DNA from: M3007 sp046329435
GTDB taxonomy: Bacteria; Bacteroidota; Bacteroidia; Chitinophagales; Saprospiraceae
Assembly: GCA_046329435.1 (NCBI GenBank)
Contig: JAXLUR010000008.1
Span: 310,001 to 374,000 of the forward strand
DNA: 64,000 nucleotides
Reading direction: 5' to 3'
Part shown: positions 55,528 to 64,000 of the stretch, piece by piece
How the letters are laid out: the number at the start of each line of letters is the position of its first letter
Position numbering within the stretch: position 1 is the stretch's first letter
The notes under the pieces: model-generated
Databases searched by the model: none
Told to the model about the DNA's origin: nothing
Seen by the model: the letters and a program-made list of their open reading frames with translations, nothing else
Position numbers and translations under genes: made by a program

Positions 55528-57767
55528 GTCGCAATCCTACCTAAAACTGGCTTGCCTTCCGACGGAAAGGAGGAGTACTTCCACGCCAACCGCCTCTGTC
55601 GCAATCCTACCTAAAACTGGCTTGCCTTCCGACTTCTCCCGTTTCCAATTTTACGGTAGAAGAATCTATGTCGCAATCCTACCTGAAACTGGCTTGCCTT
55701 CCGACAAAATCTCTATAAAATGGACAATAAGCTTTCTTTGTCGCAATCCTACCTAAAACTGGCTTGCCTTCCGACTGGGTGGACATCGTACCGAGTCCGA
55801 ACAGCGCCTGTCGCAATCCTACCTAAAACTGGCTTGCCTTCCGACGCAAGATGCGGTGCAGCGCAAAGAAGGCGAAAGTGTCGCAATCCTACCTAAAACT
55901 GGCTTGCCTTCCGACATGAACATGTTACTGCAAATTCCAACAACCCAATGGTGTCGCAATCCTACCTAAAACTGGCTTGCCTTCCGACTGTTTCTTGCTT
56001 TGGCCATTTTGTTTTTCGTGTCGCAATCCTACCTAAAACTGGCTTGCCTTCCGACGGCTAACCCCGGGGTTCTCGGTGGTTATACTTATGTCGCAATCCT
56101 ACCTAAAACTGGCTTGCCTTCCGACTCGATCGTCTGCGAATGGAACCTCGTAGGCCGGGATAGTCGCAATCCTACCTAAAACTGGCTTGCCTTCCGACAG
56201 GAAGAAGCGAACGAAGAACTCAATCTAACTATGTCGCAATCCTACCTAAAACTGGCTTGCCTTTCGACCACGATGATCGCCAAACTTATGACCGTATGGT
56301 AGTGTCGCAATCCTACCTAAAACTGGCTTGCCTTTCGACACGGCATTACAACCCCGACAAGTTTTTATGACCCTGTCGCAATCCTACCTAAAACTGGCTT
56401 GCCTTTCGACCCTTGCTTTTGCTGGCCGCCATTCTGTTCATCGCCCGTCGCAATCCTACCTAAAACTGGCTTGCCTTCCGACGAGATAAAAGGGGAGATG
56501 GGCGCAGGTATGACTGTCGCAATCCTACCTAAAACTGGCTTGCCTTCCGACAAATCCGGCCAATTGATTGGCCGGATTGGAAAATGTCGCAATCCTACCT
56601 AAAACTGGCTTGCCTTCCGACCTCTGCTGAGCGGCAGCAATGATTCGAAACTGGTGTCGCAATCCTACCTAAAACTGGCTTGCCTTCCGACCACTTCTCT
56701 GAAGTCGGCATCGATACCGTTTCGTGTCGCAATCCTACCTAAAACTGGCTTGCCTTCCGACTGCCCTGGGCTTGAGCCAATTTGTGCTCGCTCAAACCAC
56801 CGACACCACCTGTCGCAATCCTACCTAAAACTGGCTTGCCTTCCGACGCAAGAGATTGCGGTGCAGCGCAAGAAGGCGAAAGTGTCGCGTCCTACCTAAA
56901 ACTGGCTTGCCTTCCGACATGAACATGTTACTGCAAATTCAACAACCCAATGGTGTCGCAATCCTACCTAAAACTGGCTTGCCTTCCGACTGTTCTTGCT
57001 TTGGCCATTTTGTTTTTCGTGTCGCAATCCTACCTAAAACTGGCTTGCCTTCCGACGGCTAACCCGGGGTTCTCGGTGGTTATACTTATGTCGCAATCCT
57101 ACCTAAAACTTCGCTTGCCTTCCATGCGACTCGATCGTCTGCGAATGGAACCTCGTAGGCCGGGATAATTCGCAATCCTACTAAAACTGGCTTGCCTTCC
57201 GACAGGAAGAAGCGAACGAAGAACTCGGTAAAACTATATGTCGCAATCCTACCTAAAGCGGCTTGCCTTCCGACCCAGCGCGATTCTGCTCGCGCCGCTG
57301 ACCTGGCACGATGTCGCAATCCTACCTAAAACTGGCTTGCCTTCCGACGAAATGGCTGCTGAGTGAGGCAAAAATCCCCTTGTCGCAATCCTACCTAAAA
57401 CTGGCTTGCCTTCAGGCACATCCCCTGCCTGAGGGTATCGGGAGATTCGTGTGTCGCAATCCTACCTAAAACTGGCTTGCCTTCCGACATTAATACTTTC
57501 CACTATGCTTTACAAATGCATGTCGCAATCCTACCTAAAACTGGCTTGCCTTCCGACTTTTTGGGGTTATACAGGGTACTGCTGATTCTTGTCGCAATCC
57601 TACCTAAAACTGGCTTGCCTTCCGACTTGGTACCTTTATCTTGGTGCTAACTGCTTACAGTCGCAATCCTACCTAAAACTGGCTTGCCTTCCGACCAGCA
57701 ACTATTTTTCTTTTGTTGCTTGTATTTATTGTCGCAATCCTACCTAAAACTGGCTTGCCTTCCGACC
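55528..57767 (-). CRISPR. CRISPR array 3: 32 repeats of 36 nt
   Basis: The repeat is that of array 2 except TTCCGAC for TTTCGAC at its plus-strand end. Three consecutive repeats (56232, 56303, 56374) have the array 2 form. A block of about six spacers at 55845-56230 recurs at 56847-57238 with single-base indels, mostly in homopolymers. Some repeats are damaged, for example 56883 (GTCGCGTCC), 57169 (missing one C), and 57380, which breaks off after TTGCCTTC. Transcription is leftward from the leader at 57768. Confidence 0.96.
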
Positions 57768-57909
57768 CTTCTTTTTGACATGTGCTGATTATCAGGCAGT
57801 TGCAAGGCCAATAACAATCCGTACACGCAAAAATTATGCATTTTAAGGTTTTTCATCATGTGTTTACCGGGTCGGCACGGCACAAAAAAACTGCTCACAA
57901 GTCATGCCG
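57768..57909 (-). promoter_or_regulatory. Leader of CRISPR array 3 (inverted copy of the array 4 leader)
   Basis: About 142 bp of this flank is nearly identical, in reverse complement, to 60925-61067 (leader of array 4). Both contain TGCATAATTTTTGCGTGTAC and a conserved caaaaagaagg immediately before the first repeat. Differences are only a few bases (ttgttattgg/ttgttatcgg, gacttgtgag/gacttgagag). Confidence 0.88.
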
Positions 57910-58085
57910 GAAGGTTTGATCTGGCAGTAAATATACTACAGCGGGCGCAACGAACAACCAGATACTCCGCAGATTTTCCAGGGCTTTTGTTGGGTTCATT
58001 TGAGCAAAGCCGGTAAAAACCATCGGCTATGTAATATAAGTCGTCAAAAACCCTTATTTTCGTTTGGCATAAAAACACTGAAAAC
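57910..58085. other. Spacer upstream of the RT gene with small hairpins
   Basis: It contains two possible stems: ggcttttg...caaagcc (about 57982-58012) and agccg...cggct (about 58007-58030). In a retron the msr-msd RNA lies here, but at 176 bp, and without clear a1/a2 ends, no ncRNA can be assigned. No gene is seen. Confidence 0.35.
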
Positions 58086-59141
58086 ATGCCTGCCCCACCC
58101 AGCCGGCTTGAACTCCGGGCAAAACATGACGCCTTTCTTCGCCTCCACTCCGTCACCGGATTGTGCGAACTGCTGGACGAGGATCCGCTACGGGTGCTCC
58201 GAGTGTCAGAACAGCCGGAATATCGTGAATTCAAGGTACCTAAAAAAAACGGCGAACTGCGCCTCATCGAAGATCCCGCGCCGGAACTCAAATCTGTGCT
58301 TCGCCAGCTGAATGAATGCCTGCAGGCGGTGTATTACTTCTACAAATCTCCGGCCGCATTTGGGTTTCTTACAGGCTGTTCGGATGATCCGCCTGAACTC
58401 CAGCGCAGCATAGTCGGAAATGCCCGGCAACACATGGGGCAGGCCTGGATGCTCAACATGGACCTGGAAGATTTTTTTCACGCCGTTGAAGACGAACAAA
58501 TCGCCGCGATTTTCCTCGGCGAGCCTTTCGGGTTTCCCGCTGAACTGGCTCGTACCCTCACCTTGCTCTGTTGTTACAAAGGCCGCCTGGCAATGGGCGC
58601 CCCAACATCGCCCGTGCTCAGCAATTTTGCCGCCCGCCGACTGGATGCCGACCTGTGTGCCCTGGCAGAAAAACGCGGCTGGCGCTACACCCGATATGCC
58701 GATGATATGACCTTCTCGACCAATAAAGAAGCCATATCCGAGGACGATATCGCACTGCTCAAAGGCTATTTTGAAGCGCATGGGTTTGCCAACAACGAAA
58801 GTAAAACCAAACTCATGGGCCCCGATGTGCCGCATGTCGTCACGGGCATCGTTGTTGGCGACAACCATCTCGACCTGAAGGACGAATTTTTCAGCGACCT
58901 GCAGCGCGAAATCCGGCAATACGACGAACTGCGACAGGTCAAAGGCCGACTGGGTATTAGCCTGCTCGATTGGGTCGAAGACTATGACGACCGCATACGC
59001 GGCATGATGGAATTTGCCCGGCAAGTCGTTGGCCAAAATGACCCAAGGCTCCGTCATCTTACCCGCGAACTCCACGAAGCGCACCAGCGAAAGGTGGTGT
59101 ACGCGGCTTTTTCGTGGCTGGATTTTCCTTATCCGTCATGA
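58086..59141 (+). CDS. Retron-like reverse transcriptase of the CRISPR adaptation module
   Basis: A 351-residue RT. RT motifs: 'REFKVPKKNGELRLIEDP' (RT1), 'WMLNMDLEDFFHAV' (RT3, catalytic D), 'RLAMGAPTSPVLSNFAARRLD' (RT4), 'RYTRYADDMTF' (RT5, YADD at residues 204-207) and 'HGFANNESKTKLM' (RT6). It also has NARQH at 112-116 and VTG at 252-254, the NAxxH and VTG signatures of retron-type RTs. No Cas1 or Cas6 fusion. It is followed by cas1-cas2 on the same strand and lies between two arrays with shared leaders, so it probably converts RNA-derived prespacers to DNA. A standalone retron is the alternative, but no ncRNA was recognised. Confidence 0.85.
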   Translation: MPAPPSRLELRAKHDAFLRLHSVTGLCELLDEDPLRVLRVSEQPEYREFKVPKKNGELRLIEDPAPELKSVLRQLNECLQAVYYFYKSPAAFGFLTGCSDDPPELQRSIVGNARQHMGQAWMLNMDLEDFFHAVEDEQIAAIFLGEPFGFPAELARTLTLLCCYKGRLAMGAPTSPVLSNFAARRLDADLCALAEKRGWRYTRYADDMTFSTNKEAISEDDIALLKGYFEAHGFANNESKTKLMGPDVPHVVTGIVVGDNHLDLKDEFFSDLQREIRQYDELRQVKGRLGISLLDWVEDYDDRIRGMMEFARQVVGQNDPRLRHLTRELHEAHQRKVVYAAFSWLDFPYPS

Positions 59142-59571
59142 AAAGAGGGCGAAAGATGGGAAGGTGATTAATGAATTGAAAAATAGATAGTTATGGGAAA
59201 TATTATCATCCTTCGGGTTGGGCAGGATAAGGTTGTTTGGACTGAAGTTGTGGTTCGGCTAACAAACATTGAGTCAATTTTTCACAAAAATTTTGGCCTG
59301 AACAACCCAATCGCGCGGAAACAGTTTCGGGCATTTTCAATATTGCCGAAGGTGACGGGCGGGGGAACAACCGTGGGACCATTTTTTATAATGCCAAGGC
59401 CCCCTGCGCCGAAATGAACCCGGTTAAACATTAGCCACCGAATCGACCATTTTGACCAAACAACATTTTTGAAACCCTCGAACGTAAATTCGATCTCCTT
59501 CGGGCCGCGCTCAAAAATCTCATCAAAACCAGGAAATCTTCTTCTCAACGACTCGTGCCTACACCCCCGAA
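59142..59571. other. 430-bp gap between RT and cas1
   Basis: It contains an open frame of 74 codons (59193-59417, MGNIIILRVGQDKVVWTEV...) with no recognisable family and a weak start, and on the minus strand a partly overlapping frame. Neither is convincing. A gap this large inside an otherwise compact rt-cas1-cas2 cassette could hold a small RNA or a decayed gene. Confidence 0.35.
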
Positions 59572-60597
59572 ATGCAACTCGTTCTCGACACAAATGAAAT
59601 CACACTTCGCGTTCGCAACCGCGCTTTTCTGGTGCAGTCGGGCACGGAAGCCCGTTTGATTGCCCCGCACCGGCTGAGCAGTATCGCCGTGCTGGGGCGC
59701 TGTACCCTTACTTCGGCAGCTATCCTGCTGGCCGCCGAACACCAGGTGCCAATCCTGTTTTTCGATGAAACCGGTAATGCTGCGGCCCGGCTGGGGAGCG
59801 CTCAGTTTGGCGGGCAGGCGGAACTTCGAAGAGCCCAGGTTTTGTTTACCCAGGCCGATGAAGCCGTTGATTTTGCCGTAAATCTGTTTCAACTCAAAAC
59901 AGCGGCACAACTCGAGCACCTGAAGCAAATGGATGTGACCGCGTCTGCAATCCAGCCTCTTGAAGCATTGTTGCCCAAATTGCATCCGGCGCAATTCAGG
60001 CCGGCCGACCCGGAGGTTTTTGCCCAACTGATGGGTATAGAAGGGAGCATCGCCCGGCTTTATTGGCAAGCGCTCGGAAGTTCCATGCCAAAGGGATATC
60101 AATTTGAACAACGCAGCAGGCGACCGGCAGCCGATTGTTTCAATGCAGCCCTGAATTATTCGTACGGCATGTTGTACAACGTTGTGGAGAGCGCGGCCCT
60201 CGCGGCAGGCCTCGATCCGATGTTGGGTATCATACACGCCGACCAATATGGCGAGGCAACCCTTGCTTTTGACCTGATCGAACCCTTCCGCCCGGCAGCA
60301 GATCGCCTCGTTGTGCAACTTTTTCAATCCGGGCAAATCGAGGCCAAACATTTTGAATTCCGGGGCGCCGATGAAGGCGTATGGGTTGGCCGCGAAGGCC
60401 GGCGGGTGATTATTCCTGCCTTTAACGATTACCTGCAGGCTGCGTACAACTGGCGCGACCAAACGGCCAGCCTTAAAAACCATATTTATCAGTTTGCCGG
60501 CGAATTGGCCGCGCAACTCAAACAATTTTGGGATAATGACCCTGCTATTCAGTTACGACATAGAAGACGACCGCCTTCGACTCCGGATGGCGAATAA
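59572..60597 (+). CDS. cas1: CRISPR-associated integrase Cas1 (second, RT-associated module)
   Basis: A 341-residue Cas1 with N-terminal 'MQLVLDTNEITLRVRNRAFLV'. Active-site residues: E in 'MGIEGSIARLYWQ', H in 'LGIIHADQYGEATLAFDLIEP', and E/D in 'DLIEPFRP'. All are intact. Sequence differs widely from the first Cas1. It overlaps cas2 by 62 bp. Together with the RT it forms a compact adaptation cassette serving arrays 3 and 4, whose shared leaders lie on either side. Confidence 0.95.
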   Translation: MQLVLDTNEITLRVRNRAFLVQSGTEARLIAPHRLSSIAVLGRCTLTSAAILLAAEHQVPILFFDETGNAAARLGSAQFGGQAELRRAQVLFTQADEAVDFAVNLFQLKTAAQLEHLKQMDVTASAIQPLEALLPKLHPAQFRPADPEVFAQLMGIEGSIARLYWQALGSSMPKGYQFEQRSRRPAADCFNAALNYSYGMLYNVVESAALAAGLDPMLGIIHADQYGEATLAFDLIEPFRPAADRLVVQLFQSGQIEAKHFEFRGADEGVWVGREGRRVIIPAFNDYLQAAYNWRDQTASLKNHIYQFAGELAAQLKQFWDNDPAIQLRHRRRPPSTPDGE

Positions 60598-60841
60598 ATT
60601 GCTCGAAACAGGCTTCGCCCGCCTGCAAAAAAGCGTCTTCCTGGCCACACACCTCAGTGAAGGGCACTGGACTCGCCTGCTCGACTGGACCCGCCAGCAG
60701 GTAATGCCACGGCTCCTGCAGGAAGACCAAATCCTCTACCTGCCCCTTACCGAACTGCAAACCCGGGATTTCGGTTTTTTGCCGTTGCCACCCCAGGCAT
60801 GGCAGGAATGGCTGGATCCGCCAAATACCTTGTTTGTTTGA
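60536..60841 (+). CDS. cas2: Cas2 (second, RT-associated module)
   Basis: The ATG at 60536 gives 101 residues, 'MTLLFSYDIEDDRLRLRMANKLLE', with the conserved aspartate in YDIEDDRLR, then 'GFARLQKSVFLATHLSEGHW' and 'DQILYLPLTELQ'. It starts inside the 3' end of cas1 in another frame, so the two are translated together. The start is chosen because it gives the standard Cas2 N-terminus. The array 4 leader begins soon after the stop. Confidence 0.93.
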   Translation: MTLLFSYDIEDDRLRLRMANKLLETGFARLQKSVFLATHLSEGHWTRLLDWTRQQVMPRLLQEDQILYLPLTELQTRDFGFLPLPPQAWQEWLDPPNTLFV

Positions 60842-60924
60842 TACGAATCAATACTCGCAGCAAGTGGCAGTTAACTTTGCATACTCGTTAAGCAGGTATA
60901 TATTTACGACCATAAAACGCCTTT

Positions 60925-61067
60925 CGGCATGACTTGAGAGCAGTTTTTTTGTGCCGTGCCGACCCGGTAAACACATGATGAAAAACCTTAAAATGCATAA
61001 TTTTTGCGTGTACGGATTGTTATCGGCCTTGCAACTGCCTGATAATCAGCACATGTCAAAAAGAAGG
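60925..61067 (+). promoter_or_regulatory. Leader of CRISPR array 4
   Basis: Near-perfect inverted copy of the array 3 leader, running up to the first repeat. It contains the conserved 20-mer TGCATAATTTTTGCGTGTAC. Between the cas2 stop (60841) and 60925 the sequence is AT-rich without a gene. Confidence 0.88.
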
Positions 61068-63494
61068 GTCGGAAGGCAAGCCAGTTTTAGGTAGGATTGC
61101 GACACCATTTGCATTTCGAGATGGCATCCAGCACCGCGAACGTCGGAAGGCAAGCCAGTTTTAGGTAGGATTGCGACAAAAACCTCCTTCGCGGCGCGCA
61201 ACTTTTCAAGGGGTCGGAAGGCAAGCCAGTTTTAGGTAGGATTGCGACAGTTACTTTTTGATCAAACGCATGAACCCAACGGTCGGAAGGCAAGCCAGTT
61301 TTAGGTAGGATTGCGACAGCAACGCGCTTCCACGCACCGGGCTGCCCTTCGTCGGAAGGCAAGCCAGTTTTAGGTAGGATTGCGACATTAACTTGTAGCC
61401 TTCCACGGGAGCACCGTCCGTCGGAAGGCAAGCCAGTTTTAGGTAGGATTGCGACAGGAACTACCGGTACTTTCGTGGTCGGAGATGATCGTCGGAAGGC
61501 AAGCCAGTTTTAGGTAGGATTGCGACTCGCACTTCTTACAGTGTACCACTGCGTTTTTAATGTGATAAAGTCGGAAGGCAAGCCAGTTTTAGGTAGGATT
61601 GCGACAGATAATGACGATCCCGAGGGGGCATTAGGCAGTCGGAAGGCAAGCCAGTTTTAGGTAGGATTGCGACAGTGATTTGGCCGTGGAACAATGGTGT
61701 GTTATTCCAGTCGGAAGGCAAGCCAGTTTTAGGTAGGATTGCGACGGCAATCAAAAGCACGATGGCGGCGATGCCGAGTCGGAAGGCAAGCCAGTTTTAG
61801 GTAGGATTGCGACATTTGTTGGCTCGCATCTTTTTTGACGTCATGACGTCGGAAGGCAAGCCAGTTTTAGGTAGGATTGCGACAGAAAAACGATTCCAAC
61901 CATTGAAGTTGGGCAAAGTCGGAAGGCAAGCCAGTTTTAGGTAGGATTGCGACACTGTAATGTGATGTTGGCCAGGTTGCAAACCCGGTCGGAAGGCAAG
62001 CCAGTTTTAGGTAGGATTGCGACAGGATTGCGAGTATTGGTGTGAGTTGTTTTAACTGTCGGAAGGCAAGCCAGTTTTAGGTAGGATTGCGACGATTAAC
62101 TTTGGTCGTGAAAACGAACGGGCAGCCGGTCGGAAGGCAAGCCAGTTTTAGGTAGGATTGCGACACACAATAGCCGGAATGCAAACGGAAACCGTTTGCG
62201 GTCGGAAGGCAAGCCAGTTTTAGGTAGGATTGCGACAACCGATCAATGATACTTTGCGGGACACTTTCTCGTCGGAAGGCAAGCCAGTTTTAGGTAGGAT
62301 TGCGACATGTTTGCCCAGAGGCAGCACTCAGGAACAGTTAGTCGGAAGGCAAGCCAGTTTTAGGTAGGATTGCGACAAAAAATAAAAAAATTGCGACATG
62401 TCTTGGTCCGTCGGAAGGCAAGCCAGTTTTAGGTAGGATTGCGACACGGCAGAAAGCAGGGTTGCGGCAGTAAAAATGTCGGAAGGCAAGCCAGTTTTAG
62501 GTAGGATTGCGACAGTTCCAGCATCGCGTACACAATTTGATTGCGTGGTCGGAAGGCAAGCCAGTTTTAGGTAGGATTGCGACAACTTCCTTTGCTTTTG
62601 CCCATGCGGCTTCGATGTCGGAAGGCAAGCCAGTTTTAGGTAGGATTGCGACCAAAATTCTTGCTACCATAGCCAAGGCGCGGCCGTCGGAAGGCAAGCC
62701 AGTTTTAGGTAGGATTGCGACAGCTTGCTGACCTGGGTCTTGAAGTTGTTGCCGTCGGAAGGCAAGCCAGTTTTAGGTAGGATTGCGACATCGTTTGCAC
62801 CGCACTGGCCTCGGTTTGACCGCCGGTCGGAAGGCAAGCCAGTTTTAGGTAGGATTGCGACAGGGAAATGCGGATGACAAAAATGAGATTCTTCAGTCGG
62901 AAGGCAAGCCAGTTTTAGGTAGGATTGCGACAGTTAGAAATTTTTTTAAAAAGAATGATGAGAAGTCGGAAGGCAAGCCAGTTTTAGGTAGGATTGCGAC
63001 ACATCGGATTGCAGGTCAGCATCGAGCGTTCCAGTCGGAAGGCAAGCCAGTTTTAGGTAGGATTGCGACAGGTAAAGATCTCCTTCGGAATGAAGGCATC
63101 CTTGTCGGAAGGCAAGCCAGTTTTAGGTAGGATTGCGACGGAACGCGATTCGTCGCTGTGTTATCTCTAAGCCTGGGGGTCGGAAGGCAAGCCAGTTTTA
63201 GGTAGGATTGCGACATGCAGCGCCCGCAGGCCATCGCTGAGGCCTTCGCGTCGGAAGGCAAGCCAGTTTTAGGTAGGATTGCGACATTTCGGTTCTTTGT
63301 GAGAGGTATCCGGTTGCTGTCGGAAGGCAAGCCAGTTTTAGGTAGGATTGCGACACGAAGTGGCGGGAGTGACGTTTTGATTAATACGTCGGAAGGCAAG
63401 CCAGTTTTAGGTAGGATTGCGACACCTCAAATTGTTTAACCAACGTGCATCCGTTGACGGTCGGAAGGCAAGCCAGTTTTAGGTGGGCTTGCGA
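61068..63494 (+). CRISPR. CRISPR array 4: 35 repeats of 36 nt
   Basis: The repeat on the plus strand begins GTCGGAAGGCAAGCC and ends GGTAGGATTGCGAC; it is the reverse complement of the array 3 repeat. Spacers are mostly 33-36 nt. The last repeat (63459-63494) is degenerate (GGTGGGCTTGCGAC), as expected of the leader-distal end. Repeats are otherwise almost invariant, suggesting recent growth. Transcription is rightward from the adjacent leader. Confidence 0.97.
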
Positions 63495-63689
63495 CAGATG
63501 TTGACGAGGTTCTCGGGGCTGTGGCCCTGTTTCGGACCGCGACTGCATTAGGCAGGAATCCCCCCTGTAAGGGTTCAAAACCCTTACAGGGGGGGGGGGA
63601 GTACGGCAACGCAACGAATGTGCCACGGTGGCAGGCTTCAAGCAGGAACAGGGTTCAAAACCCTTTTAGGGGGTAGGGGGCACAGCGAC
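63495..63689. other. Intergenic hairpins between array 4 and the beta-barrel gene
   Basis: A long perfect hairpin, ccccctgtaaggg / cccttacaggggg with loop ttcaaaa (about 63560-63594), and a related sequence, gggttcaaaaccctttt, near 63653 lie between the array end and the minus-strand gene. They may terminate transcription from both sides. No gene is seen. Confidence 0.55.
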
Positions 63690-64000
63690 TCAGCGCAGGC
63701 GGTAGCGTGCCTGCAATTCGAGGCGCTGCATACGGGTGGCGAATGGCGTGCCGTTGAAATCGACCGACTGCTCCCGGGTCAGTCCCTGGCAGTAATTCAG
63801 TGCCACCGACAGCCTCGGTGAAATGGGCGCATCCAGGCCCAGCAGCAGTCCCAGCCCGGTGCAGGGCGTCCGGTAACGGGCGTTTTCCAGTATCTGCCCG
63901 TCGCCCGATACCACGTAGCCTTTTTTCGGCGAGATCTTGTAGTACAAATCGAGTCCCGCGCAGGGACTCAGCCAGCGGGTTTGCCAGCGCAGGTACAACG
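63690..64000 (-). CDS. C-terminus of an outer-membrane beta-barrel protein (partial)
   Basis: The frame is open to the window edge; only the last 100 or so residues are visible. Alternating hydrophobic strands ('SPCAGLDLYYKI', 'GLGLLLGLDAPISPRLSVALNY') and a final strand, 'MQRLELQARYRLR', fit a small outer-membrane barrel. The N-terminus and family cannot be determined. Confidence 0.6.
   Translation of the reverse strand, partial: LYLRWQTRWLSPCAGLDLYYKISPKKGYVVSGDGQILENARYRTPCTGLGLLLGLDAPISPRLSVALNYCQGLTREQSVDFNGTPFATRMQRLELQARYRLR

Noticed and set aside
57910..58085. Retron msr-msd RNA upstream of the RT
   Set aside because: Only small stems; no convincing a1/a2 pairing or long msd hairpin.
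58086..59141. Group II intron maturase
   Set aside because: No maturase X or HNH endonuclease domain and no intron RNA ends. Retron motifs and cas1-cas2 context fit better.
1..64000. rRNA or tRNA genes
   Set aside because: No rRNA or tRNA-like sequence was noticed on either strand; this was a reading by eye, not a covariance search.

Overview
The window is GC-rich DNA from a member of the Bacteroidota, most likely the Saprospiria/Lewinella-type lineage; the genus is inference. Evidence is the type IX secretion (T9SS) C-terminal sorting domains, a TTG-N21-TAnnTTTG promoter of Bacteroidota type before cas6, a DUF983 protein, a propeller/Y_Y_Y/LuxR one-protein regulator, GH144 and six-hairpin glycosidases, and an alpha-2-macroglobulin with a carboxypeptidase-D/TonB-plug-like insert.

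Layout. 1-17 kb: ordinary chromosome with a secreted repeat protein, a GH144-like enzyme, alpha-2-macroglobulin, a sensor-regulator, a YeeE/YedE pair, a DUF983 protein and a six-hairpin glycosidase. It is interrupted at 9.4-10.4 kb by a non-autonomous ISAs1-type element carrying a 48-bp minisatellite. 17-24 kb: three insertion sequences (ISAs1, IS1, IS5 family) and a T9SS beta-helix protein. 21.8-31.95 kb: a giant CRISPR array (array 1, about 130 repeats of 37 nt) broken by the IS5 element, followed on the same strand by cas2, a secreted DUF3761-like gene and cas1. 34.2-36.5 kb: a truncated relative of the minisatellite element, a small Fn3-like gene and two opposed short-repeat blocks. 36.6-42.4 kb: a compact five-gene operon (dynamin-like NTPase, dynamin-like GTPase, tail-anchored coiled coil, EAD11-like adaptor, small beta protein) that looks like an undescribed defence system. 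42.6-55.5 kb: a type III-B locus with two cas6 genes either side of array 2 (40 repeats), a CorA-like membrane protein, and cmr1, cas10/cmr2, cmr3, a frameshifted cmr4, cmr5 and cmr6. 55.5-63.5 kb: arrays 3 (32 repeats) and 4 (35 repeats), transcribed divergently from near-identical leaders that bracket a retron-like reverse transcriptase plus a second cas1-cas2 pair. The last 300 bp is the end of an outer-membrane beta-barrel gene.

How the parts fit. All four arrays end, in the inferred transcription direction, with the same 8 nt (ATTGCGAC), the expected type III crRNA 5' handle, so one Cmr complex could use all of them. Arrays 2-4 share nearly the same 36-nt repeat and a leader block. Array 1 has a different repeat and its own cas1-cas2. 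The RT beside the second cas1-cas2 suggests acquisition of spacers from RNA. Cas10 lacks an HD nuclease domain but keeps GGDD, so defence probably relies on Cmr RNA cleavage plus a nucleotide second messenger acting on the CorA-like protein. The dynamin/EAD operon between the two cas regions adds a likely membrane-acting layer to this defence island. Several homopolymer indels (cmr4, duplicated blocks in array 3) may be sequencing errors rather than biology.
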